Positions 54,675-62,931 of a stretch of DNA of 64,000 nt are shown one piece after another. The stretch's first letter is position 1. The number at the start of each line of letters is the position of its first letter. Both the position numbers and the translations under genes were made by a program. The stretch is from an uncultured Lewinella sp. (GTDB lineage Bacteria > Bacteroidota > Bacteroidia > Chitinophagales > Saprospiraceae). Location of the stretch: contig CALMYQ010000101.1 in the NCBI GenBank assembly GCA_937873655.1, positions 275,845 through 339,844 on the forward strand, in the 5' to 3' direction. Below the pieces are notes generated by a model that was not told where the DNA came from, searched no databases, and saw only the letters and a list, made by a program, of their open reading frames with translations.

Positions 54675-54995
54675 ATGATCAATATAACTGTGATCGACAG
54701 GGAGGGTGAACCCCATGAACTGGAAGCGCCCACAGACATGAACCTGAACCTGATGGAGGTCTGTAAAATGTACGAATTGCCGGTAAAGGGCACCTGCGGC
54801 GGCATGGCGCTTTGTTCTACCTGTCATGTTTATGTCGAAAGCAGCCACGAGTTGCCCGAAATGCAGGACGCCGAAGCCGACATGCTCGACCAGGCTTTTT
54901 TTGTGGAGGATAATTCCCGGCTGGGCTGCCAGCTCCGGATTAAGGATGAACTGGAGGGGCTGGTGGTGAGGCTGGCGCCGGAGGCGCTGGAGTAG
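54675..54995 (+). CDS. Adrenodoxin-type [2Fe-2S] ferredoxin
   Basis: A 106-residue ferredoxin from the ATG at 54675. The cluster ligands are in CGGMALCSTCHVYV (C-x5-C-x2-C) with the fourth Cys in RLGCQLRI. The fold ends with the usual DELEGLVVRLAP. This spacing and the LMEVCKMYEL helix fit the ISC/adrenodoxin-type class that donates electrons in cluster assembly or to P450-type oxygenases. No isc or suf genes are adjacent. An upstream ATG at 54594 would add 27 residues with no family match, and the promoter motif sits inside them. A tandem repeat begins just after the stop. Confidence 0.88.
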   Translation: MINITVIDREGEPHELEAPTDMNLNLMEVCKMYELPVKGTCGGMALCSTCHVYVESSHELPEMQDAEADMLDQAFFVEDNSRLGCQLRIKDELEGLVVRLAPEALE

Positions 54996-55001
54996 GGAGA
55001 G

Positions 55002-55055
55002 GGTGTGAGGGTGAGAGGGTGAGAGGGTGAGAGAGTGAGAGGGTGAGAGGGTGAG
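55002..55055 (+). repeat. GTGAGAGGG tandem repeat after the ferredoxin gene
   Basis: About six 9-base units, one of them with AGAGTGAGA variation, beginning 7 bases after the ferredoxin stop. It reads in the gene direction, as does the related short array at 34309-34330. Confidence 0.92.
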
Positions 55056-55056
55056 C

Positions 55057-55091
55057 CCGCCTTCGTAACGCCTGCGGCGTCACTACGGCGG
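55057..55091. other. Imperfect long hairpin following the repeat
   Basis: CCGCCTTCGTAACGCC can pair with GGCGTCACTACGGCGG around a TGC loop, with about three mismatches in the stem. No T-run follows on either strand, so a terminator call is weak. The region from 55092 to the purC promoter holds further GC-rich inverted segments but no gene. Confidence 0.5.
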
Positions 55092-55231
55092 ATGAAAGGG
55101 AGATGCTACCGGGCATGACCGGGGATCACCGGCTTCTGCGGTGATGTACCCGGATGCAGGCCGGTAGGCGGTCCGGATAAATATATGAAAGTTCTGCGAC
55201 CTGAAAATAAGTTTTATTGGCGAATTGGGTC

Positions 55232-55239
55232 TAAATTTG
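55232..55239 (+). promoter_or_regulatory. Putative -7 promoter element for purC
   Basis: TAAATTTG followed by C (TAnnTTTG) ends 36 bases before the ATG at 55276. It lies inside the longer open frame that starts at 55225, which supports the shorter start. Confidence 0.55.
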
Positions 55240-55275
55240 CCTGCACATCCGCCAAAACATCATAACGCATCACCA

Positions 55276-56217
55276 ATGACGCAGGCACTCAGGGAAACCA
55301 ACTTTTCCTTTCCCGGACAAACCGGATTTTACCGCGGCAAGGTTCGCGATGTTTATTTTTTCGGCAATAAGATGCTGATGGTCGCCACCGACCGGATTTC
55401 CGCGTTTGACCATATTCTGCCCAAACCGATCCCTTATAAAGGCCAGGTGCTCAACCAGGTCGCCGCCCATTTCCTGAATGCCACCAAGGACATTGTGCCC
55501 AACTGGCTGCTCAGTACACCGGACCCCAATCTGGCCTTCGGTGAAATGTGCGAACCCATCAAGATCGAAATGGTCATCAGGGGCTATCTGGCGGGGCACG
55601 CCTGGCGGGAATACAGCTCGGGCAAAAGGATACTTTGCGGGGTGCCCATGCCCGACGGCATGAAAGAAAACGATCCGTTCCCCGAACCCATCATTACACC
55701 GGCCACTAAAGCCGATGAAGGCCACGACGAGGATATTTCCAAAGAAGAGATCATCGCTAAAGGATTGGTTACCGCCGAAGAATACGGCCGCCTGGAAGAA
55801 TATACCCGGGGTTTGTTCAAACGGGGAACCCAGATGGCCGGGGAACAGGGCCTGATCCTGGTGGACACGAAATACGAATTCGGAAAAAAAGACGGGGTTA
55901 TCCTGCTGATTGATGAGATCCACACCCCTGACAGTTCCCGCTATTTCTACCTGGAAGGCTACAAGGAAAGGCAGGCCCGGGGCGAAAAACAAAAACAGCT
56001 CTCCAAGGAGTTCGTCCGGGAATGGCTGATGGCCAACGGATTTCAGGGGCTCGAAGACCAGAAAATGCCTGAAATGCCGGACGAATTCGTTCAGGAGGTT
56101 TCCGAAAGGTATATCAACCTCTATGAAATCATCACCGGCAAGCAATTCCGTAAAGCCGATAACGGCAATATAGAATACCGCATCAAAACCGGCGCGCTTA
56201 CCGCTTTGCAATATTAA
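55276..56217 (+). CDS. purC: Phosphoribosylaminoimidazole-succinocarboxamide synthase
   Basis: A 313-residue SAICAR synthase that ligates aspartate to CAIR in purine synthesis. Conserved segments: [12 protein letters not shown] (start of the ATP-binding lobe), [60 protein letters not shown], and [20 protein letters not shown] with [13 protein letters not shown]. The length is that of the eukaryote-like and Bacteroidota form. The start at 55276 is chosen because a promoter motif lies just before it. The stop is followed 12 bases later by the TTG start of a TonB-dependent receptor. Confidence 0.93.
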   Translation: MTQALRETNFSFPGQTGFYRGKVRDVYFFGNKMLMVATDRISAFDHILPKPIPYKGQVLNQVAAHFLNATKDIVPNWLLSTPDPNLAFGEMCEPIKIEMVIRGYLAGHAWREYSSGKRILCGVPMPDGMKENDPFPEPIITPATKADEGHDEDISKEEIIAKGLVTAEEYGRLEEYTRGLFKRGTQMAGEQGLILVDTKYEFGKKDGVILLIDEIHTPDSSRYFYLEGYKERQARGEKQKQLSKEFVREWLMANGFQGLEDQKMPEMPDEFVQEVSERYINLYEIITGKQFRKADNGNIEYRIKTGALTALQY

Positions 56218-56229
56218 AAACCATTTCGC

Positions 56230-58380
56230 TTGACGCCTTTCAAGCCATACCTGATCCTGGCACTCACGCTGATCCTTTATCCGGATGTCCGGATTCTGGC
56301 CCAAACAACCAGGGATACGGCAAACGTATGGACCATCGACCTGGAAGGCCTGACCCTGACCGGTCAATCCGGTCGCGGAGCTGCCAGATTTTCCATCATC
56401 AATACCGAAGGCCCCATGCCTGAATTGAGGGTCGGCGTCAACCTCATCCAACGGGAAGCCGTCATCAATATCGCCGATGTGATCGACCGGCTGCCGGGCC
56501 TCCAGATCCAGAAAGGCGCATTGAACACCTACCGGCTCAATATCAGGGGTGTGGGCGCCAGGTCTCCGTTTGCCACCAACCGGCTCACGCTTTATTACGG
56601 CGAAATTCCGCTCATAAACGGCGCCGGTGAGAGCGCGGTGGAAGAATGGGATCCCAACCTGCTGGGATCAATTGCCTATCGCAGAGGGCCGGCTCCGGTC
56701 GGGCTGGGTGCAGGCCCAGGGGGCGCCCTGCAAATCCAATTGCCGGGTACAAGCCCCTACCCTTTCGCTTTCAAGGCCGTTGCCGGGTCATACGGCCTGT
56801 GGCAAACCCACGCCTATGCAGCACCGGTTTCATCCCCATCCGGCATTGCCCCCCTCAGGATCAGCGCCAACCATACCCATGCCGACGGATACCGGGCCAA
56901 TAACCGGTATGACAGAACCTCTCTGCTCCTTGCCGGAACGGTCGGGCAACAGGATTCATTTGACGAAACCAACGACCGTGCGATAGAAACCAAACGCCTG
57001 GATTATCTGCTCTACGGACAGCATATCCGGGCCAATATCCCAAGCAGCCTGACCCTTGCTGATTTCAAGGCAAAACCGGAAACCGCCGCAGCGAACTGGG
57101 CCGCTGTCAAAGGCGGGGAAGACGCTTACACCTTTACCGGCGGCCTGACCCGGAAAACAGCCTGGTTGTCGGGGCCGAAAGCGGCTGAAATGCGGACGCT
57201 GACCACCGTTTACGGTCAATTGCGCACCAACGACGAGGTTCGTCCCTTCAATGTGCTCCGCGAAAACAATCTCGGCGGCGGGGTGCGGTTCTCCCTCAGC
57301 AGGATTCCCGGCCAGACAGCCGATCGATGGACCTACAGCGCCGGGCTGGAAGTGTCCGGCGAACGCTACGACCAGCAGACCTTCGAGACCCTGCCGATGG
57401 GCGCAACCGGCGATCCGTTGGACCGGATCGTGGAAAACCGGTTGCAATACTTTCTGTATGCCGAAGGAAATATTCCGTTGAATCGCGTTAAAGTGGAATG
57501 GGGACTGAACCTGAAACAAAACCTGAGCAATTGGCACTTCGTCAATAATCCGTCGGATGATCTCTCGGCGCATTCCGATCCGATCCTTTCGCCTCAACTG
57601 GGCGCGTCCTTCTACCTGACCAGAAAACAGGATCTGGAATGGTTCGGACTGGTGAGCAGCGGGGCGTTCTGGCCGGGTTCAGAATCTTCTTATGCCTCGG
57701 GCCTTCGCCTGGATCTTTTGCCTGAAAGAGCCTGGAACCTGGAGTCCGGCGTCCGGTTTTCAGGCGCCGCGGTACCGGGTTTGGAAGCCGAATTGACCGC
57801 TTTCCGGATGACCATCGACAACCTGCTGGCGCCCATAGAACTGCCCTCCGGAGAGCCGGCACTGATCAACGCCGGCAAAAGCCTGGACCAGGGTATTGAA
57901 TTGCTGGTCGGGCAAACCTGGATCCGGGAAAACCCTTCCCTGCATACGAGCCTGAATTATACGGTCGGGGATTTTACTTTCCTTCGATACGACGGAACCG
58001 GCGGTAATTTTGAAGGCAACACCCTTGCCGGCGTTGCGCCCATCCGCGCCCACCTTGCGGCAGACCTGGGCCTCCCGGCGGGATATTACCTCCACCTCAA
58101 TTACGACTTCACCGACAAGGTTTATGCCGATGACGCCAATACGGCTTCGGCCGGGGCGTACGGATTGCTTTCCTTCCGGGCGGGATGGGAACAGGTATTG
58201 TCCAACCGGACGAAAACCTGGTATCTTCATTGCAATTTCTTTGCCGGCATGGAGAATCTGGCCGATATCCGGTACGCCGCCATGTTGCAGGTCAACGCCG
58301 CCGGCGCCACGCCCCGTTATTACTATCCGGGCTTACCCAGACAATTCTACCTGGGCGCTTCATTCAGGCTAGCGCCCTGA
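56230..58380 (+). CDS. TonB-dependent receptor (no SusD partner, no regulatory domain)
   Basis: A 716-residue outer-membrane receptor. It has a signal peptide (ending RILAQ) and then the plug (about 45-185): VINIADVIDRLPGLQIQKGA, NTYRLNIRGVGARSPFATNR, LYYGEIPLINGAG and PVGLGAGPGGALQI. A barrel follows, ending FYLGASFRLAP. The classic CarboxypepD_reg domain of SusC is missing, which fits siderophore, vitamin or metal receptors. The only start in frame before the signal is a TTG at 56230, 12 bases after purC, so expression may depend on purC read-through. No metal- or vitamin-related gene is near, and the ligand is unknown. Confidence 0.86.
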   Translation: MTPFKPYLILALTLILYPDVRILAQTTRDTANVWTIDLEGLTLTGQSGRGAARFSIINTEGPMPELRVGVNLIQREAVINIADVIDRLPGLQIQKGALNTYRLNIRGVGARSPFATNRLTLYYGEIPLINGAGESAVEEWDPNLLGSIAYRRGPAPVGLGAGPGGALQIQLPGTSPYPFAFKAVAGSYGLWQTHAYAAPVSSPSGIAPLRISANHTHADGYRANNRYDRTSLLLAGTVGQQDSFDETNDRAIETKRLDYLLYGQHIRANIPSSLTLADFKAKPETAAANWAAVKGGEDAYTFTGGLTRKTAWLSGPKAAEMRTLTTVYGQLRTNDEVRPFNVLRENNLGGGVRFSLSRIPGQTADRWTYSAGLEVSGERYDQQTFETLPMGATGDPLDRIVENRLQYFLYAEGNIPLNRVKVEWGLNLKQNLSNWHFVNNPSDDLSAHSDPILSPQLGASFYLTRKQDLEWFGLVSSGAFWPGSESSYASGLRLDLLPERAWNLESGVRFSGAAVPGLEAELTAFRMTIDNLLAPIELPSGEPALINAGKSLDQGIELLVGQTWIRENPSLHTSLNYTVGDFTFLRYDGTGGNFEGNTLAGVAPIRAHLAADLGLPAGYYLHLNYDFTDKVYADDANTASAGAYGLLSFRAGWEQVLSNRTKTWYLHCNFFAGMENLADIRYAAMLQVNAAGATPRYYYPGLPRQFYLGASFRLAP

Positions 58381-58536
58381 GGACGGCTTTGATTTCTTCC
58401 CTTATTTTCGGCCCTGATAAATTTTTTTTATTTGTCAAAAAAGAAATCGATCCGTTTGATCGTTTCGAATAGACCTGAGAACAAAGCACATCTTCAACTA
58501 TTTGACACGACCAGTACTTCAACAATCCTCCCCTTC

Positions 58537-59355
58537 ATGAAAAACCTGTTTACCGGGCTGATGCCCGTTTTATGCTGTTTGTCGGTTTTACCGCTTTCTG
58601 CCCAGGATATGATGCCGAAATCCGCCAGAGGGTTGAAGCTGGGCATTACGGAAGAAGCCCTCATCGATCATTTTTTGCCCTATGTTCCGGGCGCCGGCAG
58701 CAACGCCCGCGACCTGCTGGAAGCCCAGAGTCTGAAGCCGTACATGATGCCGGTCAGGCAGGTGGGCGTCCGGGGTGAATCCATCGCATACGGGGCCTCC
58801 ATATTGCTCGAATTCTATGTCAACCTCGGCAAGAATTTCAAGGTCAACCTCAGTCCGGATTATATCGGGCTCAACCTGGCCGGGGCCGGCAAGCCCGTCA
58901 GCTTCGAAGAGACGCTGAATTTCCTGGCCCGCGAAGGGACCGTCAACGCCGCTATAGTGACCTATGACGCGCGGGAAATACCCGGCGCCGTGATGGCCAC
59001 CCAGAAGTACAAAATCGTCAATTACCTGCACATTTTCAGCGACCTGACCAAGGAACGGCAGCGGGTGTTTGAAACCAAAAAAGCCCTGCAACGCGGCAAT
59101 CCCGTCCTGTTCGAGGTCCGGGCTGACGAAAGGATCAGGTCCTTTACCGGCGCCCGGTACTGGGACCCCGACGGGCAGGCCGATGCCAGTTATCCCCTCA
59201 TTGTCGTCGGCTTCAATGAGAATGACCAGGCTTTTGAGGTGCTCAGCTGCTGGGGCAACCAATGGGGCATGGGCGGTTATATCTGGATCAAATACGATGA
59301 TTTCGGCAAATATGCCCGCAATGGGTTTGTGTTGCTCCCTGAAGATCAGTATTGA
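58537..59355 (+). CDS. Papain-fold (C1-like) protein without catalytic residues
   Basis: From the ATG at 58537 the product has 272 residues with a signal peptide (ending PLSAQ). The overall pattern is that of C1A papain-like peptidases: MPVRQVGVRGESIAYGASIL sits where the family has PVxxQGxCGSCWAF; ASYPLIVVGFNEN where it has NHAVxxVGY; and LSCWGNQWGMGGYIWIKYDD where it has xNSWGxxWGxxGYxxI. By this reading the catalytic Cys, His and Asn are Ser, Tyr and Ser. The structural Trp and Gly residues of the last block are kept. It is therefore likely a secreted pseudo-enzyme that binds rather than cuts. An upstream in-frame start at 58432 adds a sequence without signal character. Confidence 0.7.
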   Translation: MKNLFTGLMPVLCCLSVLPLSAQDMMPKSARGLKLGITEEALIDHFLPYVPGAGSNARDLLEAQSLKPYMMPVRQVGVRGESIAYGASILLEFYVNLGKNFKVNLSPDYIGLNLAGAGKPVSFEETLNFLAREGTVNAAIVTYDAREIPGAVMATQKYKIVNYLHIFSDLTKERQRVFETKKALQRGNPVLFEVRADERIRSFTGARYWDPDGQADASYPLIVVGFNENDQAFEVLSCWGNQWGMGGYIWIKYDDFGKYARNGFVLLPEDQY

Positions 59356-59793
59356 GCACAACTTCTGATAGAAGCCGAACAATCCCCCGCTGCTTGACTC
59401 CGGCAGCACTGGGATCGGTTTCCATGACGGGCAATACATGCCTTTGGCAACTGACCGCCGGCTTCCACGGTAGGCACCACCGTGGGGCGGTTGATCATAT
59501 TGACCGGCTTGGCAGGAATGACCAGCCGCCGCTGAGTTGCTTGTCGAAGCATAATTGCATCATTTAGGTATACGAATAGTCGTGAAAATGAATGCAATAT
59601 GGGGGCGGTGGGCGTGGAGAATCAAGATGTTACTGGAGGTGGGAACGGTGGGGTTTGTGGGAGCGAGCTTGTTACCGATAATTTAAACGATTAATAAGGG
59701 CCAGACCAGTCGTTTTTTAGAAAAGCTGACAAATACTGATTCTTCTAACCAACCAACTTCAACCTTGAATTTGATACACTGCCCAAATTGTTT
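59356..59793. other. Gap of about 440 bases with no recognised gene
   Basis: I see no convincing coding, RNA or repeat feature. The left half is GC-balanced and the right half is AT-rich, so the change in composition that marks the accessory region begins here, at about 59640-59700. A short open frame at 59346-59597 on the reverse strand has no family character and crosses the end of the papain-like gene. Confidence 0.5.
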
Positions 59794-60180
59794 CTATTTT
59801 TCATTAAGAAAACTCATATTTGGGCAGTTGTAATTAATTAGAAAAGATTTAGAATCATTATTTAGTTTTACCACTTTAACATCCAAGGATTTTACATCTT
59901 TTTTAACACTGTCTCCGATTTCTACAAATTTATAAAAATCTTCATGGGTATAAGTCCATCCGCAAAGAAACTGATAGATTTCACTATTTGAGTTTCTTAT
60001 TTCTAACACTCTATATCCATGGTTTTCTTTCCAAATATATTTTTTTTCGATTCTCCCTTCAATTGCAGTATCATATAATTGTTTAGCTTGAGTGCAATTT
60101 CCAGGCTCCATAAACATTTCGCAGGAAGAAAAAGCAATTAAACTCAGTAAAAGCTGAAGTGGTTTAATGAAATTATTCAT
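59794..60180 (-). CDS. AT-rich lipoprotein, possible immunity protein for the left Rhs cassette
   Basis: A 128-residue lipoprotein from the ATG at 60180: MNNFIKPLQLLLSLIAFSSC ends in a lipobox Cys. The mature part is small and charged, with four further cysteines (NCTQAKQLY, FLCGWTYTHE, NYNCPNMSF). No family is recognised. It follows the left Rhs fragment on the same strand (156-base gap), the place where an immunity gene is expected. The arrangement parallels the 62168 gene after the right Rhs fragment. It is far more AT-rich than the host genes, and both points fit an imported toxin/immunity module. The immunity role is inference only. Confidence 0.6.
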   Translation of the reverse strand: MNNFIKPLQLLLSLIAFSSCEMFMEPGNCTQAKQLYDTAIEGRIEKKYIWKENHGYRVLEIRNSNSEIYQFLCGWTYTHEDFYKFVEIGDSVKKDVKSLDVKVVKLNNDSKSFLINYNCPNMSFLNEK

Positions 60181-60336
60181 ATTTAATTTATTATTAATCA
60201 CAAAATATTGAAAATTAAATGCCATGAAATTGAGTTGTCACCAAAACCAAAAGTCAAGAATCAAAGTTAATAGCTTACACTACTTTGCTGACTTTTTGCA
60301 AGTGAAATAATAATAGTCAAGAATTATTACCTTGTT

Positions 60337-61908
60337 TCACCAAAGATTCGTAAAGCCCCATGACCTGTAAAACCCGAAACCTGCTTTTGACTTTAAAGGA
60401 CGTGCCCTTATCCCTCTGCCGAATCTTCTCTCTCTTAATTCTGCAAAAATGTCGGAAACACTTACAGGAATATTTCTAACTGTGTAAAGGTTTCCGGCGA
60501 TCGCCCCTGGAGTCAAAATGGGATCTCCTTCTTTACCCCATTCATTTTGATTTTGACCATATCCATATCCCAAAAAGGCCACTGAAATTTCTGAATAATT
60601 GTCATAACCTGCCCATTGATCTAAAGTAAAGATGTTACCCGGAGACGGCACGACCTCTACGCTATTATAATCAACTCCCATTCCCATACCGATTCTGCAA
60701 TCCCATCTATTGTAAAAGGAAGTATTTCCCATTTGATCTTTAACCCACCCAATTTCAATTCCGAATCCTCCCATGAAAGCAAATCCAGCAGATATAGATC
60801 TCGCATGCCCAAGTGATTGGGATGGCCCCTCTGCAATAGCCGGTTCGTTAAGGGCACTTTGGAAGGCAAAATAACCGGCTCCTGGAGAGGGATTAGGATT
60901 ATTGTGAAGAGTACCGTGAAAACTGCCGTTCTCTCCAATGCTCCACATTGTAAAAGCTACTCCACCACTGTTTACATCTGTATAATTTACCTGCCCACCT
61001 GTTTCACTTGCTTGAGCTTGTAATTTTAGAAATTCGCTGATTTCTTCCGTATCGTTGGTGCGCCACCCACCCTCAATTTGTTCCCAAAGCCCCAATGGGT
61101 CTGTAAGAAGTATTGGATTATTGAAACCAAATCTATATGGCGACCAGTTTGAAGCTAACTGGGATAGAGGATCTCTTTGATTCCACCTTCCTAGAGATGG
61201 ATCATAAGAACGAAACAGGGCCAAATCCAGGTTAACCCCAAGGTCTTCCACTCGTTCAACCCCGCTATATTGATACTTATTCTTCGGCGCCACCGTCTGA
61301 TACCAGGGCCCTTCCTGGTTCAACCCGAAGGGGTAGTAGTGATTCTCCTGCGCGATCTCCACATCATTTTCTGTGGTATTCGGATCATCTTTAGTGGCAA
61401 TAACCCCATCCAAATTAAAATCCGAAAAAGCCACCCTCGTATTCCCCAAATGGTCCTGCCGCCAATATTCGGCCCGGATTGACGCTATTGAAGTTCCGCT
61501 ATAGGTAGGCACCAAACGCCCTTCACCATGCTGGACGGACTGTATTTCTTGGTCAAGATACTCAATTCCGCCGACATATTCTCTAATGCCTTCAGGGCCG
61601 GCCTGGCTCCATTTTCTGCCGGTGACATCGTATCGAACGGTAATACTCGATCCTCCTTTGGTAATTTGTTTCGGCAAATTAAGGAAATTATATTGGATAG
61701 TAAGGCCTTTATATGGATCAGTGATCAGATTGCCATTTTGGTCATAAACATAATCAGATCCGGGCGATGCGCCGGGATTGAAGCCTTTAGCCCTATTGGC
61801 GGTTGGCGCGCTGTCCGCTACTTTTTGCAGTTTCGGCGTGCCGGGAATAAGCGTGTAGGTCAGGTTGTCGATCTGATTCCTGGTAAAACAATTGCCGTCC
61901 GCAACCAT
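60337..61908 (-). CDS. Rhs core fragment (left), N-terminally truncated, with unique C-terminal domain
   Basis: The open frame has 523 residues from the ATG at 61908; Rhs homology runs on to 61965 (LISYDGDGNIGTLQRFG), where a TAA ends it. It keeps the last YD repeats (YDQNGNLITDPYKGLTIQYN), then [34 protein letters not shown] and the core signature FRSYDPSLGRWNQRDPLSQL with FNNPILLTDPLGL. After it comes a variable domain of about 245 residues (WEQIEGGWRTNDTEEISEF to RSWGFTNLW) that I do not recognise; it is Gly/Asn-rich and may be a toxin or a structural domain. The missing 5' part means this is a displaced Rhs C-terminal cassette. Its core repeats that of the right fragment. Confidence 0.82.
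   Translation of the reverse strand: MVADGNCFTRNQIDNLTYTLIPGTPKLQKVADSAPTANRAKGFNPGASPGSDYVYDQNGNLITDPYKGLTIQYNFLNLPKQITKGGSSITVRYDVTGRKWSQAGPEGIREYVGGIEYLDQEIQSVQHGEGRLVPTYSGTSIASIRAEYWRQDHLGNTRVAFSDFNLDGVIATKDDPNTTENDVEIAQENHYYPFGLNQEGPWYQTVAPKNKYQYSGVERVEDLGVNLDLALFRSYDPSLGRWNQRDPLSQLASNWSPYRFGFNNPILLTDPLGLWEQIEGGWRTNDTEEISEFLKLQAQASETGGQVNYTDVNSGGVAFTMWSIGENGSFHGTLHNNPNPSPGAGYFAFQSALNEPAIAEGPSQSLGHARSISAGFAFMGGFGIEIGWVKDQMGNTSFYNRWDCRIGMGMGVDYNSVEVVPSPGNIFTLDQWAGYDNYSEISVAFLGYGYGQNQNEWGKEGDPILTPGAIAGNLYTVRNIPVSVSDIFAELRERRFGRGIRARPLKSKAGFGFYRSWGFTNLW
61264..61325. repeat. Repeated Rhs core segment, left copy
   Basis: About 62 bases nearly identical to 63841-63902 (both contain CACCGTCTGATACCAGGGCC), offset by 2577 bases. 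They encode the [15 protein letters not shown] part of each Rhs core. Homology in the right copy stops exactly at 63902. Confidence 0.85.
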
Positions 61909-62063
61909 CCCAAAACGCTGGAGGGTCCCTATATTCCCGTCGCCGTCATAACTGATGAGCGACTTTTAGTAAACCATGCTCCCCGTCGGTCGTTTGTGCC
62001 GGGACAAAGGTATTTTTTAGTGTTTCTTTAGCCGGCAGCGATCTGTAAAATAGTCCTGATGAT

Positions 62064-62073
62064 GGGGGGGGGG
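62064..62073. repeat. G10 homopolymer (C10 on the reverse strand)
   Basis: Ten G residues in a row, unique in the window, lie just after a TAACTTTG promoter motif on the reverse strand and upstream of the truncated left Rhs fragment. Such tracts change length by slippage; a sequencing error is also possible. Confidence 0.6.
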
Positions 62074-62087
62074 TGAACCAACTGGTG

Positions 62088-62095
62088 CAAAGTTA
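62088..62095 (-). promoter_or_regulatory. Putative -7 promoter element upstream of the left Rhs cassette
   Basis: The reverse strand reads TAACTTTG followed by C (TAnnTTTG), about 15 bases before the C10 tract. It could drive the truncated Rhs fragment or a lost 5' part. Confidence 0.35.
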
Positions 62096-62167
62096 TGGGC
62101 AACAATTCCATTTTTCCTAACTGAACTGGTCGATTGTCTGATTAATAGGGGGGCAAATCATTACCTT

Positions 62168-62929
62168 TCACCATATAGGTTGAGTTAAAAGCATATAAGG
62201 GTTTAATAATTCTTTTTTTACAAATAAATTATTATTCTTTTCATAGAATTTATATCTAAAAAAATAATCATAAGGAAAACAGTCATCAACAGGTTCGCAC
62301 CCATGCACCCAGAAAACAAAAGAATCTTCGTCTAAATATGAATATTTTTGAAACTCCTTAACAAGATACGCATTGAATGTAAAAAAGCACACTTGACTAT
62401 ACTTTCCTCTTGGAGAATCAAATAATTCATGCTTGCATTTTTCAAATTGTTGAGAATATTTTTCTATTAAATAATTCCAATGTGGTTCAAGGTTTGTTGT
62501 AATGCACTCTGCCTGTCCCATATTTGATAAATCTACTTTTTTTATAAATTCCAGTACTATTTCTTTGTTTTGTCTAATGTCGTTGATCGATTTGAAGCTA
62601 AACTCTATTAGTGCATTTTCGATACATTCTGTTTTTTCTAACTGCTTCCAAAAACGTAAAGTATCTAGCAATTGGTTTGTGGTCCAATAAATTATATCAC
62701 AATCATTTGAATTTACCCAATATTCCGGAATTTGGAACCGCTCACGATAAGCATTATACTTCTCAATACCTTCTTGAACAATTTCATCTCTTGTTAGAAG
62801 AGGATAACAAGAAGTTTTTCTATTTTTTTCAAAATCTATTTTTTGGCTAAAATCATTATTTTCACTACAGGAAAAAATTGAAAATAATAATTCGAAAATA
62901 ATAAAGTATTTAATTGTTTTTAGCAGCAT
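62168..62929 (-). CDS. AT-rich lipoprotein, probable immunity protein of the HExxH Rhs toxin
   Basis: A 253-residue lipoprotein: MLLKTIKYFIIFELLFSIFS followed by Cys 21 (lipobox), then a polar linker and a mainly helical body (LVKEFQKYSYLDEDSFVFWV, DDCFPYDYFFRYKFYEKNNN). No family is recognised. It starts 2 bases after the stop of the right Rhs fragment, so the two genes are translated together. An exported lipoprotein placed directly after a secreted zinc-protease-like toxin would be well placed to neutralise it in the periplasm. The AT-rich composition matches the toxin domain and the other lipoprotein, not the conserved Rhs core. Confidence 0.68.
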   Translation of the reverse strand: MLLKTIKYFIIFELLFSIFSCSENNDFSQKIDFEKNRKTSCYPLLTRDEIVQEGIEKYNAYRERFQIPEYWVNSNDCDIIYWTTNQLLDTLRFWKQLEKTECIENALIEFSFKSINDIRQNKEIVLEFIKKVDLSNMGQAECITTNLEPHWNYLIEKYSQQFEKCKHELFDSPRGKYSQVCFFTFNAYLVKEFQKYSYLDEDSFVFWVHGCEPVDDCFPYDYFFRYKFYEKNNNLFVKKELLNPYMLLTQPIW

Positions 62930-62931
62930 CG

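Noticed and set aside
59346..59597. 83-residue reverse-strand open frame
   Set aside because: It has no family character and overlaps the end of the papain-like gene.
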